Positions 15,321 to 24,219 are shown, counted from the stretch's first letter. The stretch is DNA of 64,000 bases from Chloroflexota bacterium (GCA_021802825.1 JAJZRG010000004.1:1-64000); one strand, 5' to 3'. Made by a program: numbers and translations. Notes: a model not told the origin generated them from the sequence alone.

Positions 15321-16595
15321 ATGCGTATCGTGTCGCCCGAAGAAGCGGTCGCCGGCATCCGGTCGCGCGACCAGATCTACATCCAGTGTGCCGCCGCTGT
15401 GCCGTCGTTCCTGCTCGACGCGCTCGTCGCGCGCGCGCCCGAGCTGAGCGACGTCTCGATGGTCCACCTCCACACCGAGGGACCGGGCCCGCACCTCGCC
15501 CCGGAGATGGCGCCGCACTTCCGCCACCGCGCCCTGTTCATCGGTCCCAACGCTCGCGCCGCGGTGAACGAGGGGCGTGCCGACTTCGTGCCGGTGTTCC
15601 TCTCCGACGTGCCGGACCTGTTCTCGTCCGGAGCGCTCCCCCTCGACGCGGTGTTCATGAACGTGAGCCCGCCGGACGCCCATGGCTTCTGCTCGCTCAG
15701 CGTGTCGGTGGAGGCGATGCACGCGGCCATCGGCGCCGCGAAGACCGTCATCGCACAGTTCAACCCGTCGATGCCCAGGACGCTCGGCGAGTCGTTCGTC
15801 CACGTCAGCCAGATCGACCTCGCCTGCGAGGTGGACCAGCCGCCCTACGAGGTGCAACGCCCCCAGATCGGCGAGATCGAGCGGCGCATCGGGGGGTTCA
15901 TCGCCGACCTGATCCCCGATGGCGCCACGCTCCAGCTGGGCATCGGCGCGATCCCCGCGGCCACCGCGGAGCTCCTGACCCACAAGAAGGACCTCGGCAT
16001 CCACACCGAGATGTTCACCGACGCGGTGGTGGACCTGGTCGAGGCGGGTGCGTTGACCGGGGCTCGCAAGACGCGCAACACGGGCAAGCTCGTGACCGCG
16101 TTTCTGATGGGCTCGTCCCGGCTGTACACGTTCGTCAACGACAACCCGATGGTCGAGATGCGCCCGGTGGACTTCACCAACGACACACATGTGATCCGGT
16201 CGTTCCAGCACATGACGGCCATCAACTCGGCGATCGAGGTGGACCTCTCCGGTCAGGTGGTCGCGGACTCGATCGGCCACCGCATGTACTCCGGCGTTGG
16301 TGGCCAGATGGACTTCATCCGCGGCGCCGCCCTGGCGCCGGACGGGCGCGCGATCATCGCGCTGCCGTCTACCGCGGGCAAGGACGGCGAGCAGAGCCGG
16401 ATCACGCCGTCGCTCAGGGAGGGCGCCGGTGTGGTCACCACGCGCGCCCATGTGCGGACGGTGGTCACCGAATTTGGCGTCGCGGAGCTGTGGGGCAAGA
16501 GCCTGCGCGAGCGGGCGAAGGCGCTGATCGCGGTGGCCCACCCCGACCACCGCGACTACCTGATGTGTGCGGCGCGCCGCAACCTGGAGCTGTAG
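15321..16595 (+). CDS. Acetyl-CoA hydrolase/transferase family (4-hydroxybutyrate CoA-transferase-like)
   Basis: A 424-aa class I CoA-transferase. Glu230 in GIHTEMFTDAVVDL is at the position of the catalytic glutamate of 4-hydroxybutyrate CoA-transferase, and GVGGQMDFIRGA is the glycine-rich CoA and oxyanion segment. Members exchange CoA between acetyl-CoA or succinyl-CoA and short acids. With the aminotransferase and the other CoA-transferase nearby, it could serve aminobutyrate or hydroxybutyrate breakdown; this is inference. The ATG has no SD but lies 7 nt after CAGACT, a weak version of the leaderless -10 pattern seen elsewhere. Confidence 0.83.
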   Translation: MRIVSPEEAVAGIRSRDQIYIQCAAAVPSFLLDALVARAPELSDVSMVHLHTEGPGPHLAPEMAPHFRHRALFIGPNARAAVNEGRADFVPVFLSDVPDLFSSGALPLDAVFMNVSPPDAHGFCSLSVSVEAMHAAIGAAKTVIAQFNPSMPRTLGESFVHVSQIDLACEVDQPPYEVQRPQIGEIERRIGGFIADLIPDGATLQLGIGAIPAATAELLTHKKDLGIHTEMFTDAVVDLVEAGALTGARKTRNTGKLVTAFLMGSSRLYTFVNDNPMVEMRPVDFTNDTHVIRSFQHMTAINSAIEVDLSGQVVADSIGHRMYSGVGGQMDFIRGAALAPDGRAIIALPSTAGKDGEQSRITPSLREGAGVVTTRAHVRTVVTEFGVAELWGKSLRERAKALIAVAHPDHRDYLMCAARRNLEL

Positions 16596-16920
16596 GCGCG
16601 GCGCCGCGGTGCCCGTGCGCACCCGTCGAGAATCCAAAACCCCCGCCGCTCGGGCGAGGGTCCAAGGTTCGGGTGGGTGCCGGGCGTCCCCTCCGGCACC
16701 CACCTCACACGCATACTCGGGGGTGAGCCCCTTGTCGAGTGAGTGCCGATCGGACCGCCTTCGCAGGACCAGCGGCACCCCCGAGCCGGGCGCCCTGCCC
16801 GGCGACCGGACGGCGCGGAGCGGCGATGATGGCGCGACGCGGAGGCGGCACGACCGCGCCCGCCTGCTGGCCTCGCGGTCCGGCGCGGACGCCCGGTACG
16901 CCCCTCCCCAGAGGTCGATC
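16596..16920. other. 325-bp intergenic region
   Basis: It contains the terminator of the upstream gene (16673-16703). The remaining roughly 215 bp before the next ATG show no feature I can assign beyond an AGAGG ribosome-binding site. Confidence 0.5.
16673..16703 (+). terminator. Strong hairpin terminator
   Basis: An 11-bp perfect stem, GTGGGTGCCGG with CCGGCACCCAC, and a 9-nt loop, 77 bp after the CoA-transferase stop. Confidence 0.7.
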
Positions 16921-18258
16921 ATGGGCACCGAACGCGTGCTGATCATGGGCGCCGCCGGCCGCGACTTCCATGACTTCAACGTCGTCTACCGGGACGACCT
17001 GACCGTTGAGGTGGTCGCCTTCACGGCGACGCAGATCCCCGGCATCGCCGACCGGCGGTACCCGCCCGAGCTGGCGGGCGAGCGCTACCCCGAGGGCATC
17101 CCGATCCGGCCCGAGACGGAGCTCGAGGGGCTGATCGCGGCGAACGACGTTGACACCGTGGTCTTCGCCTACAGCGACGTCAGCCACGAGCAGGTGATGC
17201 ATGCGGCCAGCCGCGCGCTCGCCGCCGGCGCGGACTTCAAGCTCCTCGGCCCGGACGCCACGATGCTGCCCTCGCGGCGTCCGGTCGTCGCGGTCTGTGC
17301 GGTCCGAACGGGGTGCGGCAAGAGCCAGACGAGCCGGTACGTCGCGAGGGCGCTCGAGACGTTAGGCCTCAAGGTGGCTGTCGTGCGCCACCCGATGCCG
17401 TACGGCGACTTGGCGGCCCAGCGCTGCCAGCGCTTCGAGACCTACGCGGACCTCGACCGGCACCAGACCACGATCGAGGAGCGCGAGGAGTACGAACCGC
17501 ACCTCGACGCCGGGCGCCTGGTGTTCGCAGGCGTCGACTACGAGGACATCCTCCACGCCGCCGAGGACGAGTGCGACGTCGTGATCTGGGACGGCGGGAA
17601 CAACGACCTGCCGTTCTACGCGCCGGACCTGATGATCGTGGTGGCGGACCCGCTCCGGCCCGGCCACGAGCTGCGCTACCACCCGGGCGAGGCCAACCTG
17701 CGGATGGCCGACATCGTGGTGATCAACAAGGTGGACTCCGCCACGCCCGAGGCCCTCGCCGCCGTGCGGGCCGACGTCGCCGCAGCCAACCCCGAGGCGC
17801 AGATTGTCGAGGCGCGCTCCTCGCTCTTGCTCGAGGGCGGCGACGTCGCCGGGCTCAGGGTGGTGGTGGTCGAGGACGGGCCGACGCTGACCCATGGCGG
17901 GATGACCTACGGCGCCGGGGTCGTTGCGGCCCGCCGCTTCGGGGCCGCCGAGATCGTGGATCCGCGGCCGTACGCGCATGGGGAGCTGGCCGGCACGCTC
18001 GCGAAGTACCCGGCCCTGGAGCGTCTGCTGCCCGCCATGGGGTACGGCGCGAAACAGGTCCGCGAGCTGGAATCGGCGCTCGACGCGGTTCCCGCCGACG
18101 TTGTCCTCGCTGCCACGCCGATCGACCTGACGCGGGTGCTCACGACCAAGAAGCCGATCGTGCGGGTCCGCTACGAGCTCGATCCGATCTCCGGCTCGCT
18201 GGTCGAGCCGATCGCCGCCATCGCCGAGCAGGCGCGCGCCGGCGTCGCGAGCCGCTGA
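16921..18258 (+). CDS. Cyclic 2,3-diphosphoglycerate synthetase-family P-loop protein
   Basis: A 445-aa protein resembling the COG2403/cDPGS family. It has an N-terminal Rossmann-like part (residues 1-120), a P-loop variant in VRTGCGKSQTSR, DGGNNDLPFY, and a GTPase-like VVINKVDSA motif. Archaeal members make cyclic 2,3-bisphosphoglycerate, a thermoprotectant; bacterial homologues are widespread and mostly uncharacterised, so the activity is uncertain. AGAGG precedes the ATG. It stands alone between two terminators. Confidence 0.75.
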   Translation: MGTERVLIMGAAGRDFHDFNVVYRDDLTVEVVAFTATQIPGIADRRYPPELAGERYPEGIPIRPETELEGLIAANDVDTVVFAYSDVSHEQVMHAASRALAAGADFKLLGPDATMLPSRRPVVAVCAVRTGCGKSQTSRYVARALETLGLKVAVVRHPMPYGDLAAQRCQRFETYADLDRHQTTIEEREEYEPHLDAGRLVFAGVDYEDILHAAEDECDVVIWDGGNNDLPFYAPDLMIVVADPLRPGHELRYHPGEANLRMADIVVINKVDSATPEALAAVRADVAAANPEAQIVEARSSLLLEGGDVAGLRVVVVEDGPTLTHGGMTYGAGVVAARRFGAAEIVDPRPYAHGELAGTLAKYPALERLLPAMGYGAKQVRELESALDAVPADVVLAATPIDLTRVLTTKKPIVRVRYELDPISGSLVEPIAAIAEQARAGVASR

Positions 18259-18282
18259 TCCTCGTCGTTCCGCGCTGCGCAC

Positions 18283-18310
18283 GGGCGCCCGAGCCATCGG
18301 CCGGGCGCCC
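18283..18310. terminator. Bidirectional terminator
   Basis: A 9-bp stem, GGGCGCCCG with CGGGCGCCC, followed by TTCTGT. It lies between the convergent cDPGS-like and alcohol dehydrogenase genes. Confidence 0.65.
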
Positions 18311-18384
18311 TTCTGTGGTGCGCCCGGCCCGGGGCAGGCATACGAGCACGGACGCCCGCCCTTCGCGCCTGATCGGCACAGCTG

Positions 18385-19425
18385 TCAGCCGCCCGAAGCC
18401 CGGGGTGTGCCGGGGGAAGCCCCGGTCGTGAGCACGGCCGTTCCGCTGAGCGCCCCCGTCGCGACCCGTGCCAGCGCCTCGTTGGCCGCCTCGAGCGGAT
18501 GCGTCTCGATGTCGGTCACGATGCCGATCCGCGCTGCGAGGGCGAGGAATTCGCTCGCGTCCTGCCGGGTCACGTTCGCCACGCTCCGGATCGAGCGCTC
18601 CCACCACAGGTCCTCGTACGGCATCGCGGGCAGCCCGTCGAGGTGGATGGCGTTGATCGCGACCACGCCCCCGCGGTCCAGCGCCCGGACGGCCGCCGCC
18701 ACGACCGCGCCCGCCGGCGCGAAGGTCACGGCCGCGTCGAGCCGGACCGGCGGACGGTCATGGTACCCGCCAGCCCACACCGCCCCGAGCTCGAGCGCCC
18801 GGTCGCGCTCACTCGTCCCGCGCGTGGTGACGTACGCCTCCGCGCCCCAAGCCCGGGCGACCTGGAGCGCCAGCCGGGCCGAGGCACCGAAGCCGTAGAG
18901 GCCAAGCCGCGCCCCGGCCGAGTCAGGCCCGATCCCAGCCACGCGAAGCGCCCGGTAGCCGATGACGCCGCCGCAGAGCAGCGGTGCGGCCGCCAGGTCG
19001 GGGTAGCCGTCGGGGAGCCGCACGGCCACGTCCGCGCGTGCGGTGACGGCCTCCGCGTAGCCGCCGTCGCGATCCCAGCCGGTGAACGTGGCGCCCTCGC
19101 AGAGGTTCTCGCGCCCGGAGAGGCAGAACCGGCAGACACCGTCGGTCCCGGCGAGCCACGTCAGGCCGACGCGGTCGCCGGGTGCCCAGCCCGCCACGCC
19201 GTCTCCCATGGCGTCGACGAGGCCGACCACCTGGTGGCCGGGCACGATGGGCAGCCGCCGCGGGACGAGGTCGCCCTCGCAGATCTGGAGGTCAGTGCGG
19301 CAGACCGCGCACGCCGTGACGCGGAGGCGGATCTCGCCCGCCCCCGGCTCGGGAGCTGGGCCGTCCTCCAGCACGAGCGGCGAATCGGCCGCAGGCGCGG
19401 GTTGCCGAAGGACCATCGTGCGCAC
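18385..19425 (-). CDS. Zinc-dependent alcohol dehydrogenase
   Basis: A 346-aa medium-chain dehydrogenase (AdhP-like). Catalytic zinc residues are the Cys of CAVCRTDL and the His of PGHQ. In the structural-zinc loop, GTDGVCRFCLSGRENLC has Asp where the first of four Cys normally sits. The nucleotide fold carries LYGFGASARLALQ. Start GTG at 19425 is chosen because TACCCT ends 6 nt upstream; a longer open frame runs further 5-prime but has no family similarity. It converts an alcohol and NAD(P)+ to an aldehyde; the substrate is unknown. Confidence 0.85.
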   Translation of the reverse strand: MRTMVLRQPAPAADSPLVLEDGPAPEPGAGEIRLRVTACAVCRTDLQICEGDLVPRRLPIVPGHQVVGLVDAMGDGVAGWAPGDRVGLTWLAGTDGVCRFCLSGRENLCEGATFTGWDRDGGYAEAVTARADVAVRLPDGYPDLAAAPLLCGGVIGYRALRVAGIGPDSAGARLGLYGFGASARLALQVARAWGAEAYVTTRGTSERDRALELGAVWAGGYHDRPPVRLDAAVTFAPAGAVVAAAVRALDRGGVVAINAIHLDGLPAMPYEDLWWERSIRSVANVTRQDASEFLALAARIGIVTDIETHPLEAANEALARVATGALSGTAVLTTGASPGTPRASGG

Positions 19426-19877
19426 GCGGGAAGGGTACCGCCGAGCGCGGGCGCCATCGATCGAGGAGCACCCCTCGGCGCCCGCCGTCCAGGCGGCTGA
19501 ATGTCGCGCCGGCAGGTCCGCCAGCTTGGCGCGCTTCGCGGCGTGCCGCTGCCCGCGATACCCGGTCCCGGACGCGCGGGGCCGGACGGCCCGGCCCACC
19601 GGGCGCTGTGTGTGGTGCTCCCGCTGACTGACGGCCCTTAACCCGAAAGGGCCCTCCGGGCGAGCATTACCTCGCGACGCCGGACCGCGCGGTCACCGAC
19701 CAATATGCGCGGCCCGGGGCCAGCGATCCGAGGTCCGGCCTCCATGAGCCTTCGCGTGACGACAGGAGGCGTCCCCACATCTGCGGCCCGTCCGTTGGCC
19801 GCGACGCGTCGCGGCCGCGCGCTTCGCGGCGCCGCGACGCCCGCACGGCGTGACGCGACCTCAGGGGAGATGGCGCG
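19426..19877. other. 452-bp divergent intergenic region
   Basis: It contains the -10 box of the alcohol dehydrogenase gene and an inverted repeat GGCCCTT-N7-AAGGGCC at 19633-19653. No convincing gene; short minus-strand frames here lack ribosome-binding sites and family similarity. Confidence 0.5.
19432..19437 (-). promoter_or_regulatory. -10 box for a leaderless alcohol dehydrogenase mRNA
   Basis: TACCCT on the minus strand ends 6 nt before the GTG at 19425. A weak -35 candidate, TCGATG, lies 17 bp upstream. Confidence 0.5.
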
Positions 19878-20393
19878 GTGACGCACCTGGCACCGCCATC
19901 GGTCCGCCTGCTCGTCTGCGGCAATGCGGACCGCGGAGACGACGGCGCGGCGCTGTCAGCGGTGGCGACGCTCTTGCCGACGCTGCCGGCGCCGCTCCTC
20001 GAGCGCCTCGAGGTGCGGCGGTGCGGTCAGCTCCGGGTGGAGGACCTCCTCGACGTGACCCAGGGCGAGGTCGTGATCATCGTGGATGCGGCGGTCGGCG
20101 TGCCCCCCGGGCACGTGGTCACGCTGTCGATCTCCGACATCGCCCCGTTGGCGGGCACCGCGGCGCCGCGCTCGTGCCACGAGCTGCCGATCGAACAGGT
20201 GCTGAGCCTCGCGGCCACCCTCCGCTCGGGCGGCCTCCCAACCGGGGTGTTCATCGGGATCGGCGGGCGGCGCTTCGGGTACGGGCGGCCCATCTCTCGC
20301 TCCGTTCGGCTCGCGATGGCTGGCTTCCGGAAGGCCATCGCGGCCGAGCTCACCCGGCTCGCGCGTGTGCCCGGCGGACCCCCGCACGGCTGA
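19878..20393 (+). CDS. Hydrogenase maturation protease family protein (HyaD/HycI-like)
   Basis: A 171-aa protein related to peptidase M52 endopeptidases, which clip the C-terminus of the NiFe-hydrogenase large subunit after nickel insertion. The GNADRGDDGA motif near residue 16 holds the first metal-binding acidic residue, IIVDAAVG matches the second, and the late His region is CHELPIEQ. No hydrogenase gene is present in the window. The start is GTG with GGGGA upstream. Confidence 0.7.
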   Translation: MTHLAPPSVRLLVCGNADRGDDGAALSAVATLLPTLPAPLLERLEVRRCGQLRVEDLLDVTQGEVVIIVDAAVGVPPGHVVTLSISDIAPLAGTAAPRSCHELPIEQVLSLAATLRSGGLPTGVFIGIGGRRFGYGRPISRSVRLAMAGFRKAIAAELTRLARVPGGPPHG

Positions 20394-20603
20394 CTTCGGG
20401 TAGGGTGGCATCCTCGGTTGCACGGTCAGGCCGGCAGCTGCTGGAAGTGATTGCTGGAGCCACGGCGACCATTGGCCCGTTCCCTTGGGCCCCCTCGCCC
20501 TCGGGTGACGCCCGGCGCCGCCGTCACCCTGTAGCGCGTGACCGCCGGGCCTCGGCGTGGTGGCTGCCCCGCCGGCGGGCACCGGAGTCCTGGAGGTGCA
20601 CGC

Positions 20604-20825
20604 ATGAACAACGTCCCGCTCAACGCGCCGAGGCTCGTCGGCAACCTCATGACCGCGGAGCCGGTCGTCGCCGTCGCGACAGCCTCGCTCGCGGAGGCGG
20701 CGAGGCTGCGCAAGGTGGTGGCCGACGACGGCGAGACGCGACCGATCGGCGTGCTCTCGGCATCGGACCTGGCCCACACCATATCGGCCGTCCCGGCTGG
20801 CGAGGACGTCACGGTGGGCACCTGA
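20604..20825 (+). CDS. Single, shortened CBS-domain protein
   Basis: A 73-aa protein with strong SD GGAGG 7 nt before the ATG. It reads as one CBS motif: NLMTAEPVVAVATASLAEAARL, then PIGVLSASDLAHTI. The middle of the fold (about 12-15 residues carrying the PVVD strand) is missing or replaced by KVVADDGETR. CBS pairs bind adenosyl nucleotides; this one alone could only work as a dimer. Its stop overlaps the next start (TGATG). Confidence 0.6.
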   Translation: MNNVPLNAPRLVGNLMTAEPVVAVATASLAEAARLRKVVADDGETRPIGVLSASDLAHTISAVPAGEDVTVGT

Positions 20826-20983
20826 TGGCCGCTCAGCGCGAGCCCGAGGCGACGCGCCCGGGCCCCGGGCCGCGCGAGCGCGAGACCACGCCGATGCGCG
20901 GCGTGTGGGTCGCCGTCGCGATCCTTGCAGGCGCCGCGCTCGTGTTCGTGGTGCTGGTGGTGACGTCGGGCGCCATCGGCTGA
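20825..20983 (+). CDS. Small single-pass membrane protein
   Basis: A 52-aa protein. A polar, Pro/Arg-rich N-terminus of 23 residues is followed by one hydrophobic segment, about GVWVAVAILAGAALVFVVLV. The ATG overlaps the stop of the mini-CBS gene, so the two are cotranslated. No recognised family. Confidence 0.5.
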   Translation: MAAQREPEATRPGPGPRERETTPMRGVWVAVAILAGAALVFVVLVVTSGAIG

Positions 20984-21070
20984 CAGGCCCGCCCGCGACG
21001 AGCCCGCGGCGCTGGCCCCGGCGTGCGAGGACCGCGACGTCCCCGGGGCGTCCAGCGATGACCGCTCGCC

Positions 21071-21622
21071 CTACGCGATGACCTGCTCGAGCCCCGCCTC
21101 GTAGCCCGCGTTGAAGGCCGCCGTGTCCAGCGTGATCATGTCCGCGTGGCGGTCACCGAGGATGATCGCGAGCGCCCGGTGGACGGTCTCGGGCTCCACG
21201 AGCCGCCGCCGCCCGACCAGCGCCCCCAGCGCCACGACCGAGACCAGCTTGTCGTCGCCTGCCGACTTGGCGAGCGCCGTGCAGGGGACCTCGAGCAGCT
21301 CGATGTCCTGACGGTCCGGCTCGGCCTCGATGAGCGTGGTGTTGACCACGAGGAGGCCGTCCGGTGCGACGACCGGCGCGTACTTCGCCATCGACGGCGG
21401 GTTGAGGACGACGGCATGGTCCGCCCGGTCAACGATCGGCGAGCCGATCATCTTGTCCGCGATGATCACCGTGCACGAGGCCGTGCCGCCCCGCATCTCG
21501 GGACCGTACGAGGGGATCCACAGGACCTCGCGGCCCTCGAGCAGGCCCGCCTCGGCGAGCACCTTGCCGGCGAACAGGATCCCCTGGCCACCGAAGCCCG
21601 CGATGATGGTGGAGAGCTCCAT
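21071..21622 (-). CDS. korC: 2-oxoacid:ferredoxin oxidoreductase gamma subunit
   Basis: A 183-aa gamma subunit with the family start IIAGFGGQGILFAGK and the SYGPEMRGGTASCTV segment. It completes the four-subunit enzyme encoded by the overlapping genes upstream, which forms or splits a 2-oxoacid (most likely 2-oxoglutarate) with CoA, CO2 and reduced ferredoxin. Its ATG overlaps the stop of the beta gene (TGATG). Confidence 0.9.
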   Translation of the reverse strand: MELSTIIAGFGGQGILFAGKVLAEAGLLEGREVLWIPSYGPEMRGGTASCTVIIADKMIGSPIVDRADHAVVLNPPSMAKYAPVVAPDGLLVVNTTLIEAEPDRQDIELLEVPCTALAKSAGDDKLVSVVALGALVGRRRLVEPETVHRALAIILGDRHADMITLDTAAFNAGYEAGLEQVIA

Positions 21623-22452
21623 CAGAAACCCTCCGTGATGGAGCGGGTGGGGGAGCCCGGCTGCGGGAGCTTGGGCGCGATGCCGCGGGGGCGGTCCACG
21701 AAGGTCCCCACCGGATAGGCGGTCATCACGGTGTCGCGCAGGCGCTCCATCGACTCGCTGGGCGTCAGGCCCCAGCCCACCGGACAGGTGGACAGCACCT
21801 CGACGATCGAGAAGCCCTTTCCCTCGAGCTGGATCTCGAACGCGCGCTTGATCGACTGCTTCGCCTTGCCCACGAGCACGGGGTCGCCCACCGATGCGCG
21901 CGCCGCGTACTGGACGCCGGGCAGGAGCGACAGCATCTCGGTGACCGGCAGCGGGTAGCCGGTCGTCTCGACGTCGCGGCCCCGGGGGCTCGACGTGGTC
22001 CGCTGGCCGGCGAGCGTCGTGGGGGCCATCTGGCCGCCGGTCATGCCGTAGATGCCGTTGTTGACGAAGATCACCGTGAACCGCTCGCCCCGCGCCGCCG
22101 CGTGGACGATCTCGGCCGTGCCGATCGCGGCGAGGTCGCCGTCGCCCTGGTAGGTGAGCACCACCTTGTCGGGGCGGTAGCGCTTGACGCCGGTGGCGAC
22201 GGCGGCGGCCCGCCCGTGCGGCGACTCGACCGAGTCGAGGGCGAGGAAGTCGTAGGCGAACACCGAGCAGCCGACGGATCCCACCAGGATCGTCTTGGCG
22301 CCCAGGCCCAGCTCCTCGAGCACCTCGGCCAGCAGGCGGTGGACGATGCCGTGGCCGCAGCCGGGGCAGTAGGTGGTGGGTTTCGAGAGCAGCAGCGGCC
22401 GCCGGTAGATCGTCCGGCCCTCCTGCTCGGTCACGTGCTCGGTCGCGGTCAT
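21622..22452 (-). CDS. korB: 2-oxoacid:ferredoxin oxidoreductase beta subunit (TPP-binding)
   Basis: A 276-aa catalytic subunit. The TPP/Mg site shows as YQGDGDLAAIG and VNNGIYGMTGGQMAPTT, and the cluster-binding CPGCGHG segment is near residue 28. It overlaps both neighbours by 1-4 nt, the mark of a tightly coupled operon. A subunit lacking its own ferredoxin domain fits with the separate delta gene. Confidence 0.92.
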   Translation of the reverse strand: MTATEHVTEQEGRTIYRRPLLLSKPTTYCPGCGHGIVHRLLAEVLEELGLGAKTILVGSVGCSVFAYDFLALDSVESPHGRAAAVATGVKRYRPDKVVLTYQGDGDLAAIGTAEIVHAAARGERFTVIFVNNGIYGMTGGQMAPTTLAGQRTTSSPRGRDVETTGYPLPVTEMLSLLPGVQYAARASVGDPVLVGKAKQSIKRAFEIQLEGKGFSIVEVLSTCPVGWGLTPSESMERLRDTVMTAYPVGTFVDRPRGIAPKLPQPGSPTRSITEGF

Positions 22453-23600
22453 CGTCCGGCCTCCTCGCCCGCGGCCAGGGCGCGGCGCATCGCCGCCACG
22501 ACCCCGTCCGGGCTGGGCACCATGCCGCCCATCCGACCGTGGTGGAACACAGGCACGGCGCCCTCGATCGCCAGGCGGACGTCCTCGACCATCTGACCCG
22601 CCGACATCTCCACGGCCAGCACGGCACGAGCGCCCTTGGCTGCGTCGCGGAGCGGGTGGGCCGGGAAGGGCCACAGCGTGATCGGCCGGAAGAGGCCGGC
22701 GCGAATGCCGTCGGCCCGGGCGCGCTCGACGGCCGTGCGGGCGACGCGCGCCGCCGTGCCGTACGCGACCAGGACGACCTCGGCGTCGTCGAGCTGCTCG
22801 GCCGCCCAGCGCTGCTCGTTCGCGGCAATCTGCTCATAGACCGCCTGGAGCGCGAGGTCGTGCTCCTCGAGGGCCTCGGGTTGCAGGTGGAGCGACTTGA
22901 GCACCCGCGGGGCGCGACCGGCGGCGCCGTCGAGGATCCAGTCCGGGGTGCTCTTGTCGAGGCGCCGGAACGCCGGGGCGACGGGCTCCATCGCCTGGCC
23001 CAGGATCCCGTCCGCGAGGAGGATCACCGGGGTCCGATAGCGCTCGGCGAGGATGAACGCGTCGCGGACGAGGTCAATGGCCTCGGCGATCGACGAGGGG
23101 GCGAGCACGGGCACCTTGTAGTCGCCATGGCCGTGGCCCTTGGTGGCCTGGAGGTAGTCCCCCTGGGCGGCGCCGATGCTGCCCAGCCCCGGGCCGCCGC
23201 GCATCACGTTGACCAGGACGACGGGCAGTCGGGAGCCGGCCATGTAGGACATCGCCTCGGCCATCAGGCTGATGCCCGGGCTCGAGCTGCTGACGAGGAC
23301 TCGCGCGCCGGCCGCCGACGCGCCGAGCGCCATGTTGATCGCGGCGAGCTCGCTCTCGGCCTGGACGAAGACGCGGCCCTCCTCGGGCATGCGGCGGGCC
23401 ATCCACTCGAGCAGCTCGGCCTGGGGGGTGATCGGGTAGCCGAAGTAGGCATCGCAGCCGGCTGCCACGGCGGCCTCGGCGATCGCCTCGTTGCCCTTCA
23501 TCAGGACTCGGTCGGGCAGGGGACCCGCGGCGCCGCCAGCCCTCGGCGGGGAAGCGACGATCTGGGGCCGGGCTGCCGCCCGCTGGTGGACGACGGTCAT
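22449..23600 (-). CDS. korA: 2-oxoacid:ferredoxin oxidoreductase alpha subunit
   Basis: A 383-aa alpha subunit. It has MKGNEAIAEAAVAAGCDAYFGYPITPQ, the usual start of the pyrimidine domain with the YPITP motif, and EMSAGQMVEDVRLA in the C-terminal part. Its residues 1-40 are an Ala/Pro-rich extension. The ATG at 23600 lies 4 bp after the ferredoxin stop. The KorDABC order and subunit sizes favour 2-oxoglutarate over pyruvate as substrate, but the distinction is not certain from sequence. Confidence 0.9.
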   Translation of the reverse strand: MTVVHQRAAARPQIVASPPRAGGAAGPLPDRVLMKGNEAIAEAAVAAGCDAYFGYPITPQAELLEWMARRMPEEGRVFVQAESELAAINMALGASAAGARVLVSSSSPGISLMAEAMSYMAGSRLPVVLVNVMRGGPGLGSIGAAQGDYLQATKGHGHGDYKVPVLAPSSIAEAIDLVRDAFILAERYRTPVILLADGILGQAMEPVAPAFRRLDKSTPDWILDGAAGRAPRVLKSLHLQPEALEEHDLALQAVYEQIAANEQRWAAEQLDDAEVVLVAYGTAARVARTAVERARADGIRAGLFRPITLWPFPAHPLRDAAKGARAVLAVEMSAGQMVEDVRLAIEGAVPVFHHGRMGGMVPSPDGVVAAMRRALAAGEEAGR

Positions 23601-23604
23601 GGGG

Positions 23605-23889
23605 TCATGCTCCGCGAGGTCGGGCGAAGATCGACAGCGCGGCGTCGGGGCACATGCGCGCGCACTTGGCGCAGCTCGTGCACGCGTCCGCATCCGTCAG
23701 GACGACGGGGTGATGGCCCATCGCGTTCACGTGGAGCGCGTCCAGCGCCAGCGCCCTCGGGACGCAAACGTCGATGCACAGGCCGCAGCCCTTGCACCGC
23801 TCGCTCGCCACGAGGACGGGCCGGAAAGACGGATGGCCGCTCGCGGGACGGCGAAGTGGGGTGTCGGCGAGCGGTGCGTGCATGGCCAT
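23605..23889 (-). CDS. korD: 2x[4Fe-4S] ferredoxin subunit of the 2-oxoacid oxidoreductase
   Basis: A 94-aa delta subunit, first gene of the operon. Two cluster motifs are present: CKGCGLCIDVCV (Val replacing the usual Pro) and CTSCAKCARMCP. A polar N-terminal tail of about 30 residues precedes them. GGAGG is 8 nt upstream of the ATG at 23889. It carries electrons between the TPP site and the ferredoxin pool. The start is divergent from the ArsR gene. Confidence 0.87.
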   Translation of the reverse strand: MAMHAPLADTPLRRPASGHPSFRPVLVASERCKGCGLCIDVCVPRALALDALHVNAMGHHPVVLTDADACTSCAKCARMCPDAALSIFARPRGA

Positions 23890-24219
23890 CGATGGCACCT
23901 CCGGCTTGGGAGCATGTGGCCGGGTTGGACTAGCAGACAGGGCCAAGGTGCACCTCGGGGTGGGCCGTTTCGCCCGAGGTCCCGCCGCCGACGCTGGGGT
24001 ATGGCCCGTCGCCGTCGGGCGGCCGCGCCGCGCTATGCGGGCAGGTGGCCGACTGGATGAGCTCCACCGGCGGGCTCGGGCCGCGGGAGGACGCGCGCCC
24101 GAGCTGATCCGGGCGACGACGCGCACAGGCTGCGGCCATCGTTGTGCGAGTGACCGGAGTGACCTCCAACACGTCGTCGTCCTCCCAAGGTCCCGACAGG
24201 CCGTGACACTTGGCACTCA

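Noticed and set aside
14679..16979. A 766-codon minus-strand frame over the reductase and CoA-transferase genes
   Set aside because: It runs across terminators and direct repeats and has no recognisable domain.
18385..19425. Asp in place of the first structural-zinc Cys as a sign of a broken alcohol dehydrogenase
   Set aside because: The other three Cys and the catalytic site are intact, and Asp can ligate zinc; the rest of the gene looks under selection.
19638..19924. Short minus-strand frames upstream of the hydrogenase protease gene
   Set aside because: Arg/Ala-rich, no SD, no family similarity; overlap the GTG and SD of the protease gene.
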